Of a stretch of DNA of 64,000 nucleotides, positions 25,770 to 33,810 are shown piece by piece. The DNA is taken from the NCBI GenBank assembly GCA_034376725.1, contig JAXMJH010000140.1, positions 18,945-82,944 on the forward strand, read 5' to 3'. How positions within the stretch are numbered: position 1 is the first letter of the stretch; each line of letters starts with the position of its first letter. Position numbers and translations under genes: made by a program. The notes under the pieces are model-generated. The model had not been told where the DNA came from. It saw nothing but the letters and a program-made list of their open reading frames with translations, and ran no database searches. Source of the stretch: UBA11164 sp034376725. Its GTDB lineage: Bacteria > Pseudomonadota > Gammaproteobacteria > Xanthomonadales > Xanthomonadaceae.

Positions 25770-26438
25770 TCAGCTTTCGGGTTCCCGGGCCGCGCCACGC
25801 CTGCCTTCGCGCCCCTGCTCCGACCGGGATGGCGCTTCTTCGCCGGCTTCCAGGGTCCAGCCGATGACGTGCACGGCGACTTGCTCCAGAGCCGTCTCGA
25901 AGGCTGCGGTCAGCTCATCCAGCGAGCGTCCGCCAGCCGGAGCCGAATGCCTGAAATTGCCGCTTGCCAGCACTTGGCCGGTGCGGGCGAGGATCAAGCG
26001 GACCTGAAGTTCGACTTCCACCGACAGATTGCCGGCCTGGTCGACCGCCTCGAAGTGGCGCAGCTCGGAGTTGAGCCGGAACCGACTTCTCAGGGTGCCA
26101 TCACGACCGACCGCTGCGATTCGGCCGGAATCTTCGAAGCCGCGCAGCAGGATCGACTGAACCAGGTCGGGCGCCGGCTCCAGCCAGCCGGCGCCTGGGA
26201 AGACTTCCAATTGGGATGGCGGCACGCGCACAAGAACGCGGGATGAGTCGCGCAGGGCATCGCTGCGGGGTCGTTCGATGGTCAACGACCAGCGCACCGT
26301 GCGCCAGTCCGGCTCGGCCTCGATGACTACTTGCGGGGCGAGTATGGTGGTCGGCGCCGACTGACGCGCCAACATGCAGCCGGACATGGCGACCAGTACG
26401 GCGCCAAGCAGCGCGGCGCGCAGCACAAAGGAAATCAT
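25770..26438 (-). CDS. ABC-type transport auxiliary lipoprotein (PqiC-like)
   Basis: Outer membrane-directed lipoprotein of the ABC_trans_aux/PqiC family, last gene of the Mla-type operon. It has 222 residues with a lipobox VAMSGC (Cys21). The domain spans about residues 30-200, with LTIERPRSDALRDSSRVLVR, PDLVQSILLRGFEDSGRIAA and RLILARTGQVLASGNFRHSA. A charged Glu/Arg tail follows (about 200-222). Its start overlaps the stop of the MCE-domain gene by ATGA. By analogy with PqiC it probably docks the MCE protein at the outer membrane; this is inference from operon position and family. Confidence 0.88.
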   Translation of the reverse strand: MISFVLRAALLGAVLVAMSGCMLARQSAPTTILAPQVVIEAEPDWRTVRWSLTIERPRSDALRDSSRVLVRVPPSQLEVFPGAGWLEPAPDLVQSILLRGFEDSGRIAAVGRDGTLRSRFRLNSELRHFEAVDQAGNLSVEVELQVRLILARTGQVLASGNFRHSAPAGGRSLDELTAAFETALEQVAVHVIGWTLEAGEEAPSRSEQGREGRRGAAREPES

Positions 26439-27403
26439 CGCGGTTTGTACTCCTTGGGTTGGTCGCCGCCGAGCAGGAAGCCGGCCGGGTTGCTTTCCAC
26501 CCGGCTGCTGAGTCGACCCAGCTCCCGGATCAGCTGACGCAGTTCCACCAACGTCGGGCCAAGCTGACTCAGGCCCTCGTTACCGAAGCTGGCCAGCGCT
26601 TCTTCGTTTTCCGCCAGCATGCCGTCGGCACGTCGGGTCAGTGATTCCATGCGCGCCAGCGTGTTGCGCAGGTCGTCGGTCAGTCCGGGCAGGGCGTCCA
26701 GCAAACTGCCGTCGACCTTGTTCAGGCTGGCATCCAGACGGGTCAGCGTTTCGTCGGCGTGGCTGAGCAACTGCACCATCCGCTCGCCGGCGCTGGCGGC
26801 ATTGCTGATGAGCGCCGAAATCTGCTCGCGTTCGCCAGCGATGGCCAGGGTGAATTCGTCCATGTTGGCCAACGTGTTTCCAATACGTTGCGCATTTTCA
26901 TCGCTGAGCAGATTTCGCACCCGCAGCAGGACTTCGCTGGCGGTGGTGGCGATATCCTCGGATGAGCTCATCAGCTTGGCAAGCGCCGATTCCTCCGACC
27001 GGATCACCGGCACGTCGTGTTCGGACAGAGCTTGCAGCGGTGCGCTGTCGGGGCTGCCGCCGGTGAGCTGGATGAATGCGATGCCGGTCAGACCGGTCAG
27101 CGCCAGCCGAGCCACGGTGTCCTCGCGAACGGGCGTCTCCGACCTCACCTGAATGCGCGCAACCACGATTCGCGGATCCTCGGGCGCCAGCGCCAGCGAC
27201 TTCACGTTACCGATCTGGATGCCGTTGTATTGCACCATGCCGCCGGTCGACAGGCCGGTGACGGCCTCGGTGAAGCGCACTTCGTACTCGCGCCAGGCGC
27301 GCTCGGCGGTGTACTTGGACGCCCACAACCCGAAAGCCAGAGCGAACAGCACGATGGCTACCGTGAACGCTCCAATCAGCAGATGGTTGGCACGGGTTTC
27401 CAT
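26435..27403 (-). CDS. MlaD-family MCE-domain periplasmic lipid-binding protein
   Basis: Membrane-anchored substrate-binding subunit of an Mla-type phospholipid transporter. The 322-residue product has one N-terminal transmembrane helix (about residues 8-28, LLIGAFTVAIVLFALAFGLW). A single MCE domain follows (about 38-115), with GLSTGGMVQYNGIQIGNVKS and ALTGLTGIAFIQLTGG. A long predicted helical region (about 150-310) is much longer than E. coli MlaD and likely forms a tube-like bundle, as in LetB or Mce proteins. It lies one base after the ATPase gene and overlaps the auxiliary lipoprotein gene. Lipid transport between membranes is inferred from family and operon. Confidence 0.93.
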   Translation of the reverse strand: METRANHLLIGAFTVAIVLFALAFGLWASKYTAERAWREYEVRFTEAVTGLSTGGMVQYNGIQIGNVKSLALAPEDPRIVVARIQVRSETPVREDTVARLALTGLTGIAFIQLTGGSPDSAPLQALSEHDVPVIRSEESALAKLMSSSEDIATTASEVLLRVRNLLSDENAQRIGNTLANMDEFTLAIAGEREQISALISNAASAGERMVQLLSHADETLTRLDASLNKVDGSLLDALPGLTDDLRNTLARMESLTRRADGMLAENEEALASFGNEGLSQLGPTLVELRQLIRELGRLSSRVESNPAGFLLGGDQPKEYKPR

Positions 27404-27404
27404 G

Positions 27405-28226
27405 TCAGGTGTCCTTGGTGGCGACGTGAGTGGCTTGAGCGGCCCGGGCGCGCGGCCCGTGGAAATACTCCTGGACCCAATCGTGATCGAAGCGCTCGAC
27501 CTCGCTCAGGGTGCCGACGGCCAGCACGCGGTGTTCGGCGAGCACCGCGACACGGTCGCAGATCGCGTACAGGGTATCCAGATCATGGGTGATCAGGAAT
27601 ACGGTCAATCCCAGCGCCTGTTGCAGGGTGAGCAGGAGCTGATCGAAGGCGGCAGCACCGATCGGATCCAGTCCGGCGGTGGGCTCGTCCAGGAACAGCA
27701 GCTCCGGATCCAGCGCCAGCGCGCGGGCCAGCCCGGCGCGCTTGCGCATGCCACCGGACAGTTGCGAGGGCAGTTTCGCCGCTGCGTCGCCGGGCAGTCC
27801 GACCATGCGGATCTTCAGTCGGGCCAGATCGGCGCGCAGCGCGCCCGACAGCTCCGGATGGTGTTCCTTTAGCGGAACCTCCACGTTCTCCTGCACCGTC
27901 AGCGAAGAAAACAGCGCGCCATCCTGAAAAAGTACGCCGGCCCGGCGCTCCATCGCCCGGCGCGCAGCTGGATCGGCGTCGAGGTCGCGGCCGAACACCT
28001 CGATCCGGCCAGCCTGGGCGGGACGCAAACCGAGAATGGCGCGCATCAGCACCGACTTGCCGGTACCGGAGCCGCCGACCACCCCGATGATCTCTCCGCT
28101 TTTTACGTCGAGATCGAGATCGTCGTGTACCACCTGGGCACCGAAGGCGTTGCGCAGGCCGCGAATGGAAATGGCCAGCCGCTCGGGCGCCGGGGCCGGC
28201 CGTGTGGTCGCCGAATGCGCGCTCAC
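27405..28226 (-). CDS. Mla-type ABC transporter ATP-binding protein
   Basis: Cytoplasmic ATPase of the MlaEFD-like lipid transporter. In 273 residues it has Walker A VVGGSGTGKSVLMRAIL (about residues 46-62), Q-loop region VLFQDGALFSSLTVQENVEV, signature LSGGMRKRAGLARALALDPE, Walker B LLFLDEPTAGLDPIG and the switch His in FLITHDLDTLYAI. These are typical of MlaF. It starts with GTG overlapping the permease stop by four bases (GTGA), and is followed after one base by the MCE gene, so the operon is tightly coupled. Confidence 0.95.
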   Translation of the reverse strand: MSAHSATTRPAPAPERLAISIRGLRNAFGAQVVHDDLDLDVKSGEIIGVVGGSGTGKSVLMRAILGLRPAQAGRIEVFGRDLDADPAARRAMERRAGVLFQDGALFSSLTVQENVEVPLKEHHPELSGALRADLARLKIRMVGLPGDAAAKLPSQLSGGMRKRAGLARALALDPELLFLDEPTAGLDPIGAAAFDQLLLTLQQALGLTVFLITHDLDTLYAICDRVAVLAEHRVLAVGTLSEVERFDHDWVQEYFHGPRARAAQATHVATKDT

Positions 28227-29332
28227 CAGCCCATCTCCATGAAAAACACCGCCGCGATGGCGTCGATCACGATGACCAGCGAAATGCTCTGCACGACCGC
28301 CGAGGTGGTCCGCTCGCCGACCGACTGCGCCGTGCCAGCGACCTTGAATCCCTCCAGACAGCCGACCAGGGCGATGACCACCGCGAAGATCGGTGCCTTG
28401 CTCAGGCCGACCAGATAGTGCCGAAGCTGGAGGGTGTCGTGGAGCCGGTTGATGAACAGGTCGGCGGTCATGCCGATATCGAATATCGCCACCAGCATGC
28501 CGCCCAGCATGCCGGCCATGGCAGCGATGACCGACAGCAGCGGCAACATGATGACCAAGGCGATCAGCCGCGGCACCACCAGCAGTTCGATCGGGTCGAG
28601 TCCAAGCGTGCGGATCGCGTCGATTTCCTCGCGGCTCTTCATCGTGCCGATCTGCGCGGTGAACGCGCTGGCGGTGCGCCCGGCCAGCAAAATGGCGGTC
28701 AGCAGGACGCCGAATTCGCGCAGAAAAGCAAAACTGACCAACTCGACGACGAACAGATCCGCGCCGAAATCGCGCAGCACCGTTGCGCCGAGAAAGGCCA
28801 CCACCGCGCCGACCAGAAAACTGAGCAGTGCGACCAGTGGCACCGCATCGAAGCCGGTCTGCTCCATATGGTGCACCGTCGCGGTGAGTCTCAATCGGCG
28901 AGGATCGCGCGCCAGACGCGACAGGGTGACCAGGGTCAGTCCCAGAAAGCCCAGCAGCGCGGTCATCTGCTGGCCGAGTCCGACGACGGTCTGACCGATA
29001 CGCTCCAGCAGCACGCGCCAGGTAGGGGGCGCGTGACCGGAAGGCAGCGGTTCACGATGATCGGCGGCCGCCACGGCCGAAATCAGCGCGGCGTGTTCGG
29101 GGCGCAGCGCCAGTACATCGGAGGGCAGATCGAATCGCGCCAGCAGCTTCAGCAACAGCAGAGCGCCGGCTGCATCCAAGCGGGAAATGTCGGAGGCATC
29201 GACTTCGACCACCGGCCCGGAAACCCGATCGATCGTGCGCGACAGCCTGTCGGCATCGTCGAGCAGCCAGGCCCCCGCTGCCCTCAGGCGTCCCGGCGCG
29301 GCAGTCTCGAGTTGGGGCGTCTCATCGGCCAT
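28223..29332 (-). CDS. MlaE-family permease with N-terminal STAS domain
   Basis: Inner membrane permease of the lipid transporter. The 369-residue product begins with a STAS-like region (about residues 15-100; VVEVDASDISRLDAAGALLL). This corresponds to the separate MlaB protein of E. coli, so MlaB and MlaE are fused. The MlaE domain (about 130-369) has five or six membrane segments and the family signatures FAFLREFGVLLTAILLAGRT and FTAQIGTMKSREEIDAIRTL, ending FFMEMGW. It is the first gene of the four-gene operon mlaE-mlaF-mlaD-lipoprotein. A MlaB-MlaE fusion is known in other proteobacteria; its role here is inferred. Confidence 0.95.
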   Translation of the reverse strand: MADETPQLETAAPGRLRAAGAWLLDDADRLSRTIDRVSGPVVEVDASDISRLDAAGALLLLKLLARFDLPSDVLALRPEHAALISAVAAADHREPLPSGHAPPTWRVLLERIGQTVVGLGQQMTALLGFLGLTLVTLSRLARDPRRLRLTATVHHMEQTGFDAVPLVALLSFLVGAVVAFLGATVLRDFGADLFVVELVSFAFLREFGVLLTAILLAGRTASAFTAQIGTMKSREEIDAIRTLGLDPIELLVVPRLIALVIMLPLLSVIAAMAGMLGGMLVAIFDIGMTADLFINRLHDTLQLRHYLVGLSKAPIFAVVIALVGCLEGFKVAGTAQSVGERTTSAVVQSISLVIVIDAIAAVFFMEMGW

Positions 29333-29552
29333 GGCGACATTGTGCAGGCTGCTGGCCAGAAGTCACGCGTCCTCGGGCGCGGTCGCCTCGAACTAGACCC
29401 TCAGCGGGCTGGTCCCGCCGGGCTGATGCCGCGTCCGCTCAGTGGAAGTCTCTATCGCTTGCCGCGCCACGCAAGTTTCCGGGTGCGGTGACGCGTCGAA
29501 GCCTGATTGCGACCCAGCCGGCCGTTTGCCTCCACCACCGAAGGCCAAATGG

Positions 29553-30509
29553 CTACTGGAGCAGCAGCATGCAGGCAACGCCCGAAAAAGCCAGGACAAC
29601 GCCGGCCAGGCCCTTCCTGCCTGGGCGCTCGCCAAGCCAGAACCAGGCGAGCAACAGGATGAACACCGAGGCGGTCTCGTTGAGAATCGCGGCGACAGCG
29701 GCATCGGTCAGTTTGTAGCCGGCCAGCCAGAACACCATCGACAGGCCCTGGCCGAACAGTGCGGCAATCGCCAGGCGTAGCCAGGGAACCGTTCCGCGCC
29801 GCGGCCAAAGCGCGCCCCAGTTGCCGCGCAGGCCGACAACCAGCACCATGCCCAGCAACGCGCCGAACATGCGGACGATGGTCACCGGCAGCAGCGGCTG
29901 GGCTTCGAGTGTTGGTTTGATCATCACGATCGAAAAGGCCATGAGAAAGATCGACAGCACGCCGATCAGCGCGCCGCCGGGTGTTCCCTTCGGCGCGGTC
30001 GGTTCCTGCGCTCTGTCGCCCACCACCAGTTCCGGAAAGGTGTCGGCGGTCGCCGGGCTCGGCAGGTTCCGCCGGGAACGCGCCGGCCACACCACCATCA
30101 GCACGCCGCTGCTGACCAGCGCAAAGCCGGCCCACTGCGCCACCGACAGCCGTTCGCCCAGGGCGATCATGCTGAGTACGATCACCCATGGACTGTAACT
30201 GTTGCCGAGGATGCCCATGCGCGCCGCGCCAAGGGCATTGAGGGCGCGGAAATACAGCGTGTCGGCCACGGCAATGCCGATTGCGCCGCTGACCAGTGCG
30301 AGGACGATGTCGCGGGCCGGAAGCGCTGCAAAGGCCTGGCTGTCGACCAGCAGGGCAATCGGCAGCAAGCCGGTGAGCACCAGCAGGTTTTTCAGGAAAT
30401 TCAGGCTCAGCGGCGACAGCGAGAGCCCCAGCTGACGGTACAGGATGACGCCAACCGCCCAGGTGGCTGCGGCAGCCAAGGAAAACAACTCCCCCCACAT
30501 CATCGTCAT
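29553..30509 (-). CDS. EamA/DMT-superfamily transporter
   Basis: Drug/metabolite transporter superfamily protein of 318 residues with about ten membrane helices in two EamA repeats (about residues 5-140 and 165-315). The first begins MWGELFSLAAAATWAVGVIL and the second GALIGVLSIFLMAFSIVMIK; each carries the family FRALNALGAAR-like and LNETASVFILLLAW segments. A hydrophilic linker of about 30 residues separates the halves (SRRNLPSPATADTFPELVV). Substrate is unknown; members export amino acids or metabolites. The gene is divergent from a ThrE-type exporter (108-bp gap), so both could serve metabolite export. Confidence 0.88.
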   Translation of the reverse strand: MTMMWGELFSLAAAATWAVGVILYRQLGLSLSPLSLNFLKNLLVLTGLLPIALLVDSQAFAALPARDIVLALVSGAIGIAVADTLYFRALNALGAARMGILGNSYSPWVIVLSMIALGERLSVAQWAGFALVSSGVLMVVWPARSRRNLPSPATADTFPELVVGDRAQEPTAPKGTPGGALIGVLSIFLMAFSIVMIKPTLEAQPLLPVTIVRMFGALLGMVLVVGLRGNWGALWPRRGTVPWLRLAIAALFGQGLSMVFWLAGYKLTDAAVAAILNETASVFILLLAWFWLGERPGRKGLAGVVLAFSGVACMLLLQ

Positions 30510-30616
30510 CGCCGCACCGGATCATTGAACCGGCGACCGGCCGGCCGCCAGCCGGCCATTGTCCGGGAAAACCGGCATGCTGTCTCCGAACGCCGGCAGC
30601 CTCATAATGGCCGACC

Positions 30617-31867
30617 ATGTCCACTGCGCCTCCAAGTTTTATCGACCGGACCGAGTTCATCGTTGAACTGGCGCGCCGGCTGCACACCTATGGCACCAAT
30701 TCACCACGTCTGGAGGCGGCGCTCACCCAGGCCTCCCGCCGGCTCGGACTGCGCTGCGAGGTGTGGTCGAATCCGACCGGCCTGATCGTCAGTTTCGGCG
30801 GCGGTCTGGGCGGCGAAGGCGGGCCGGAAAACACGCGGGTGTTGCGGATGCCTCCCGGCGATGTCGATCTGCGCAAACTATGCGAAGCGGATGCGATTGC
30901 CGAGCGGGTGATGGCCGGCGAACTGGATGTGCGCCCAGGCCTGGCTGCGCTCAAGGCGTTGGCGGTGCCCGCTTCGGAACTCACCCGTTGGCGCTCGGCG
31001 CTCAGTTTCGGACTGGCTTCGGCATCGGTGGCCGGGCTGTTCGGTGGCGGGTGGTCGGAAATTCTCAGTGCGGCGTTGATCGGCCTGCTGATCGGGATGC
31101 TTACGGTATTCGGTTCCGCGTACCCGCGGCTGGCCGAGGCGTCGGATGCGCTGGCCGCGTTTCTGGCCAGTCTGCTGGCGGCGGCGATTGCCACGTTCAT
31201 CATGCCGCTGGCGTTGAAGCCGGTGGTGATCTCGGCGTTGATCGTGCTGTTGCCCGGGATGATGCTGACCGTGGCGGCGGCGGAGCTGACCAGTCAGCAT
31301 CTGGTCTCGGGTACGGCGCGCTTCGCGGGTGCGGTCACCGTCCTGGCCAAACTCACCTTTGGCACCATCGCGGCCAACGAGCTGGTGAAACTGTTCGGCT
31401 GGGTGCCGCTGGATGCCGCGCTGGGCAGTGCCCCGCATTGGCTGGAATGGGCGGCTGTGGCGACAGCCGGCTTTTCGTTCGCCATCCTGTTTCGCGCCAG
31501 CTATCGGGACTACCCGCTGGTGATATTCGCTGCGGCAATGAGCTATGCCATCACCCGGTTTTCGGGGATATGGCTGGGCACCTCACCAGGCGATTTTCCG
31601 ACCGGCGTTTTCGTCGCCGCCATCGCGGTGACTGCGGTGAGCAACATCTATGCGCGCTGGCGCAACCGACCCGGCGCGGTGATCCGGGTGCCCGGAATCA
31701 TCCTGATGGTCCCCGGAAGCGCCGGCTTCAGGAGCCTCAGCCTGCTGATGGAAGGCGACATGATGGTTGGTCTGGACACTGCCCGGGCGCTACTGCTGGT
31801 ACTGGTGGCGCTGGTAGCCGGCTTGTTGTTCGGCAATCTACTCGTGCCGGCGCGCCGCAGCCTGTAG
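30617..31867 (+). CDS. Threonine/serine exporter family protein (ThrE-like)
   Basis: Inner membrane exporter of the ThrE family, 416 residues. The cytoplasmic N-terminal domain (about residues 1-125) has the conserved FIVELARRLHTYGTNSPRLE and LRCEVWSNPTGLIVSFGG. About ten membrane helices follow, in two blocks matching the ThrE and ThrE_2 families, with VIMPLALKPVVISALIVLLPGMMLTVAAAEL-type motifs seen in short pieces (LLPGMMLTVAAAELTSQ, LMVPGSAGFRSLSLLMEGD). The second block is fused in one protein, as in Corynebacterium ThrE, rather than split in two. A GC-rich hairpin follows the stop. Substrate assignment is by family. Confidence 0.92.
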   Translation: MSTAPPSFIDRTEFIVELARRLHTYGTNSPRLEAALTQASRRLGLRCEVWSNPTGLIVSFGGGLGGEGGPENTRVLRMPPGDVDLRKLCEADAIAERVMAGELDVRPGLAALKALAVPASELTRWRSALSFGLASASVAGLFGGGWSEILSAALIGLLIGMLTVFGSAYPRLAEASDALAAFLASLLAAAIATFIMPLALKPVVISALIVLLPGMMLTVAAAELTSQHLVSGTARFAGAVTVLAKLTFGTIAANELVKLFGWVPLDAALGSAPHWLEWAAVATAGFSFAILFRASYRDYPLVIFAAAMSYAITRFSGIWLGTSPGDFPTGVFVAAIAVTAVSNIYARWRNRPGAVIRVPGIILMVPGSAGFRSLSLLMEGDMMVGLDTARALLLVLVALVAGLLFGNLLVPARRSL

Positions 31868-31868
31868 G

Positions 31869-31892
31869 CCGAGAGCCGTTTTCGGCGCTCGG
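31869..31892 (+). terminator. Hairpin after the ThrE-like gene
   Basis: CCGAGAGCCG (31869-31878) pairs with CGGCGCTCGG (31883-31892) with a single mismatch around a TTTT loop, starting two bases after the stop codon. There is no downstream T run, so it may be a terminator or an mRNA-stabilising 3' stem. Confidence 0.4.
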
Positions 31893-32332
31893 CGATCAGT
31901 GCTCGGCGATCAGCGACCGAGGCAGACCGCTATTGCCTTCGTCGCGGAAGTGCTGCGATCCAGCGGCTACCGTGACGCGGCGCGATCACCGTGCGTCTCA
32001 TTGCCGGCACGCGCTTGGGGCGAATTCACCCTTCGCAGGTCTGATCGTCAGTTCGCCATCGGTCATCCGGATTGCCGTCAACCCAGCGCGACCGGGGGTC
32101 TCAATCGATTGACGGTCCGTCGCTTTCCCATTGAATCGAGCCTGGGGATGAATAGCGATGAATCACCAACCAGACGGATTGCCAAGGCCGCGTCAATTCA
32201 TCGCCCATTAAGTAACCAATATCACTTCTGGGCGACTGCTTCCAGGCAAACGTCGACGCGTTTCATCCCGGAAACGACGAGTCCGGCATACCGCCGGACT
32301 CGTCTGACCTTTGCGGGTGCCACAGGACCGGC
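31893..32332. other. 440-bp intergenic region without a recognised gene
   Basis: A 13-base direct repeat (GCTCGGCGATCAG, at 31888-31900 and 31902-31914) starts within the hairpin at the left edge. The rest is ordinary mixed sequence between the ThrE-like gene and the convergent H-NS-family gene. Open frames exist but lack a ribosome site, protein-like composition or recognisable domain. Confidence 0.5.
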
Positions 32333-32638
32333 TTAAAGCGCGAGGTCTTCCTTGGACTTGCCGCTGGCGAGCGCTTCCTTGAACCAGTTGGGGCGCTTGC
32401 CGCGGCCCGACCAGGTCTGATCCGGATTGGCGGGATTGTGGAACTTCACCTTGGCCTTTTCGCCTTTGCCCGTGCCAAAGAGTTCATCGATGGTGTATCC
32501 CAGGCTCTTGGCATATTGCACCACCTGCTTCCGGGCATCGCCCAGTTGCTGCTTGTGGCGGACCTTCTTCTGTTTGGCAGCTTCGGCCATGAGCTCATCG
32601 AGTTCGGATGGGCTGAGTTTGGAAAGATCGATGGTCAT
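32333..32638 (-). CDS. H-NS family nucleoid-associated protein
   Basis: Small DNA-binding protein of the H-NS histone family, 101 residues. The N-terminal helical dimerisation part (about residues 1-50; LSPSELDELMAEAAKQKKVR) precedes the C-terminal H-NS domain, whose core TWSGRGKRPNWFKEAL (about 75-90) matches the DNA-minor-groove-binding TWxGxGRxPxW motif. Proteins of this type silence AT-rich horizontally acquired DNA. AGGAG lies about 13 bp upstream of the ATG, and an AT-rich promoter region with good hexamers is directly upstream. This is typical of autoregulated hns genes. The gene appears monocistronic. Confidence 0.93.
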   Translation of the reverse strand: MTIDLSKLSPSELDELMAEAAKQKKVRHKQQLGDARKQVVQYAKSLGYTIDELFGTGKGEKAKVKFHNPANPDQTWSGRGKRPNWFKEALASGKSKEDLAL

Positions 32639-32726
32639 TCTTTGTGACTCCTATCGTTATCGGCGTGGAAGCGATCTCTATCTGGCGTATCAGGGGTGCG
32701 GGCGGGGGTGCCCATACTCCTGGCGA

Positions 32727-32755
32727 AATAATAATGCAAAAATTCCCCAGTTTCA
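32727..32755 (-). promoter_or_regulatory. Probable promoter of the H-NS-family gene
   Basis: On the minus strand a GTGAAA -35 (complement of 32750-32755) and a TATTAT -10 (complement of 32727-32732) are separated by 17 bp, about 90 bp upstream of the ATG. The region 32720-32765 is strikingly AT-rich for this genome, compatible with H-NS autoregulation. Confidence 0.45.
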
Positions 32756-32759
32756 CGTT

Positions 32760-33081
32760 TATTGCAACGATCCAATCTCTACGGCTGGTCAATCAATAGG
32801 CAATTGTTCGGTAGTTCATGATTTCCCTCGCCGGCTGCGCTTGGCAGCTCCAGTCGCGATTGGGTCGCGATGCCGACGCCTTGCGTCGCCCAGGCTCGCT
32901 GCATCGGCTGAGCCGGCATGACAGCCTGCCACGCCTTGGCGGGCCTGCCAGCACATCCGGCCGCGGGTTCCATTTCGACCGAGTGGGCATTGGCCGCGCC
33001 GAGCCTGGCGTCCTTCCCGAGTCGGCGCGCTGCGAGCACCTGTAAACTGAGAGTTTGCGGTTGAGGTAAAGAGCGAAATCG
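32760..33081. other. Intergenic region upstream of the response regulator gene
   Basis: About 320 bp between the hns-like promoter and the response regulator. It is GC-rich from 32830 onward and contains short inverted words such as TCGCGATTGGGTCGCGA near 32855. A short open frame here has no recognisable domain. The last 40 bp should hold the promoter of the two-component operon, but no clear hexamers are visible. Confidence 0.4.
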
Positions 33082-33810
33082 ATGAACAGCGCAGTCGAGC
33101 CTTGCCTGTTGGTGGTGGACGATGACGAAGAGATCCGCGATCTGTTGGCGCGCTATCTTTCGGAGCATGGGTTTCGAATGGTCACTGCCGCAGACGGCAC
33201 GGCAATGCGCGCTGTGCTGTCCACCCAATCGATCGATCTGGTCATTCTCGATTTGATGCTGCCTGGCGAGGATGGCCTCAGCCTGTGCCGGTGGCTGAGG
33301 AGCGAGTCGGCAACGCCGATCATCATGTTGACCGCGCGTATCGATCAGACCGAGAGGGTGGTCGGGCTGGAGGTAGGCGCCGACGACTACATCACCAAAC
33401 CGTTCGACCCGCGAGAGCTGGTGGCCCGGATCCGGGCGGTATTGCGCAGGTCGGGAGCCGGCCAACCGGCGAGCACCGAGCCGGAAGGTTCAAGGCTCTA
33501 TGGTTTTCGTGGCTGGCGGTTGGACAGTTTGGGCCGAAACCTGTTCGATCCCGACGGTCGTCCGATCGAGTTGAGCGCCGGTGAATTCGATCTGCTGCTG
33601 ACTTTTGTCGAAAGTCCGCATCGGGTGCTCGATCGCGACACCTTGCTCGATCGAACCCGAGGCCGGGTCTTTACGCCGTTCGATCGCAGCATCGATGTGC
33701 AGATCAGCCGACTGCGAAGAAAACTCGAGCGTCCGAGCGACAGCACGCCGCTGATTCGCACCGTTCGCGGCGCGGGTTACATTTTTGCGGCGCGGGTGGA
33801 GCGCCAGTGA
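33082..33810 (+). CDS. OmpR-family response regulator
   Basis: DNA-binding response regulator of 242 residues. The receiver domain (about residues 8-120) has the acidic pocket VVDDDEE, the phosphorylation site Asp57 in LVILDLMLPGEDG, the conserved Thr in IIMLTAR and Lys in DDYITKPFDPRELVARIRAV. A linker of about 20 residues leads to a winged-helix output domain (about 140-240) with ELSAGEFDLLLTF, RSIDVQISRLRRKLE and TVRGAGYIF. It is closest to the OmpR group. The histidine kinase gene overlaps its stop. Direct repeats of GTTACG with 10-bp spacing lie 70-130 bp after the kinase gene, upstream of the GMC oxidoreductase gene, and are a candidate target. Confidence 0.95.
   Translation: MNSAVEPCLLVVDDDEEIRDLLARYLSEHGFRMVTAADGTAMRAVLSTQSIDLVILDLMLPGEDGLSLCRWLRSESATPIIMLTARIDQTERVVGLEVGADDYITKPFDPRELVARIRAVLRRSGAGQPASTEPEGSRLYGFRGWRLDSLGRNLFDPDGRPIELSAGEFDLLLTFVESPHRVLDRDTLLDRTRGRVFTPFDRSIDVQISRLRRKLERPSDSTPLIRTVRGAGYIFAARVERQ

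Noticed and set aside
31899..32336. Plus-strand open frame of 145 codons between the ThrE-like and H-NS-family genes
   Set aside because: No ribosome site, irregular residue composition and no recognisable similarity; treated as intergenic.
32818..33045. Short open frame of 75 codons upstream of the response regulator
   Set aside because: Arg/Gly/Ser/Leu-rich, no domain and no promoter or ribosome signal; read as leader or intergenic DNA.
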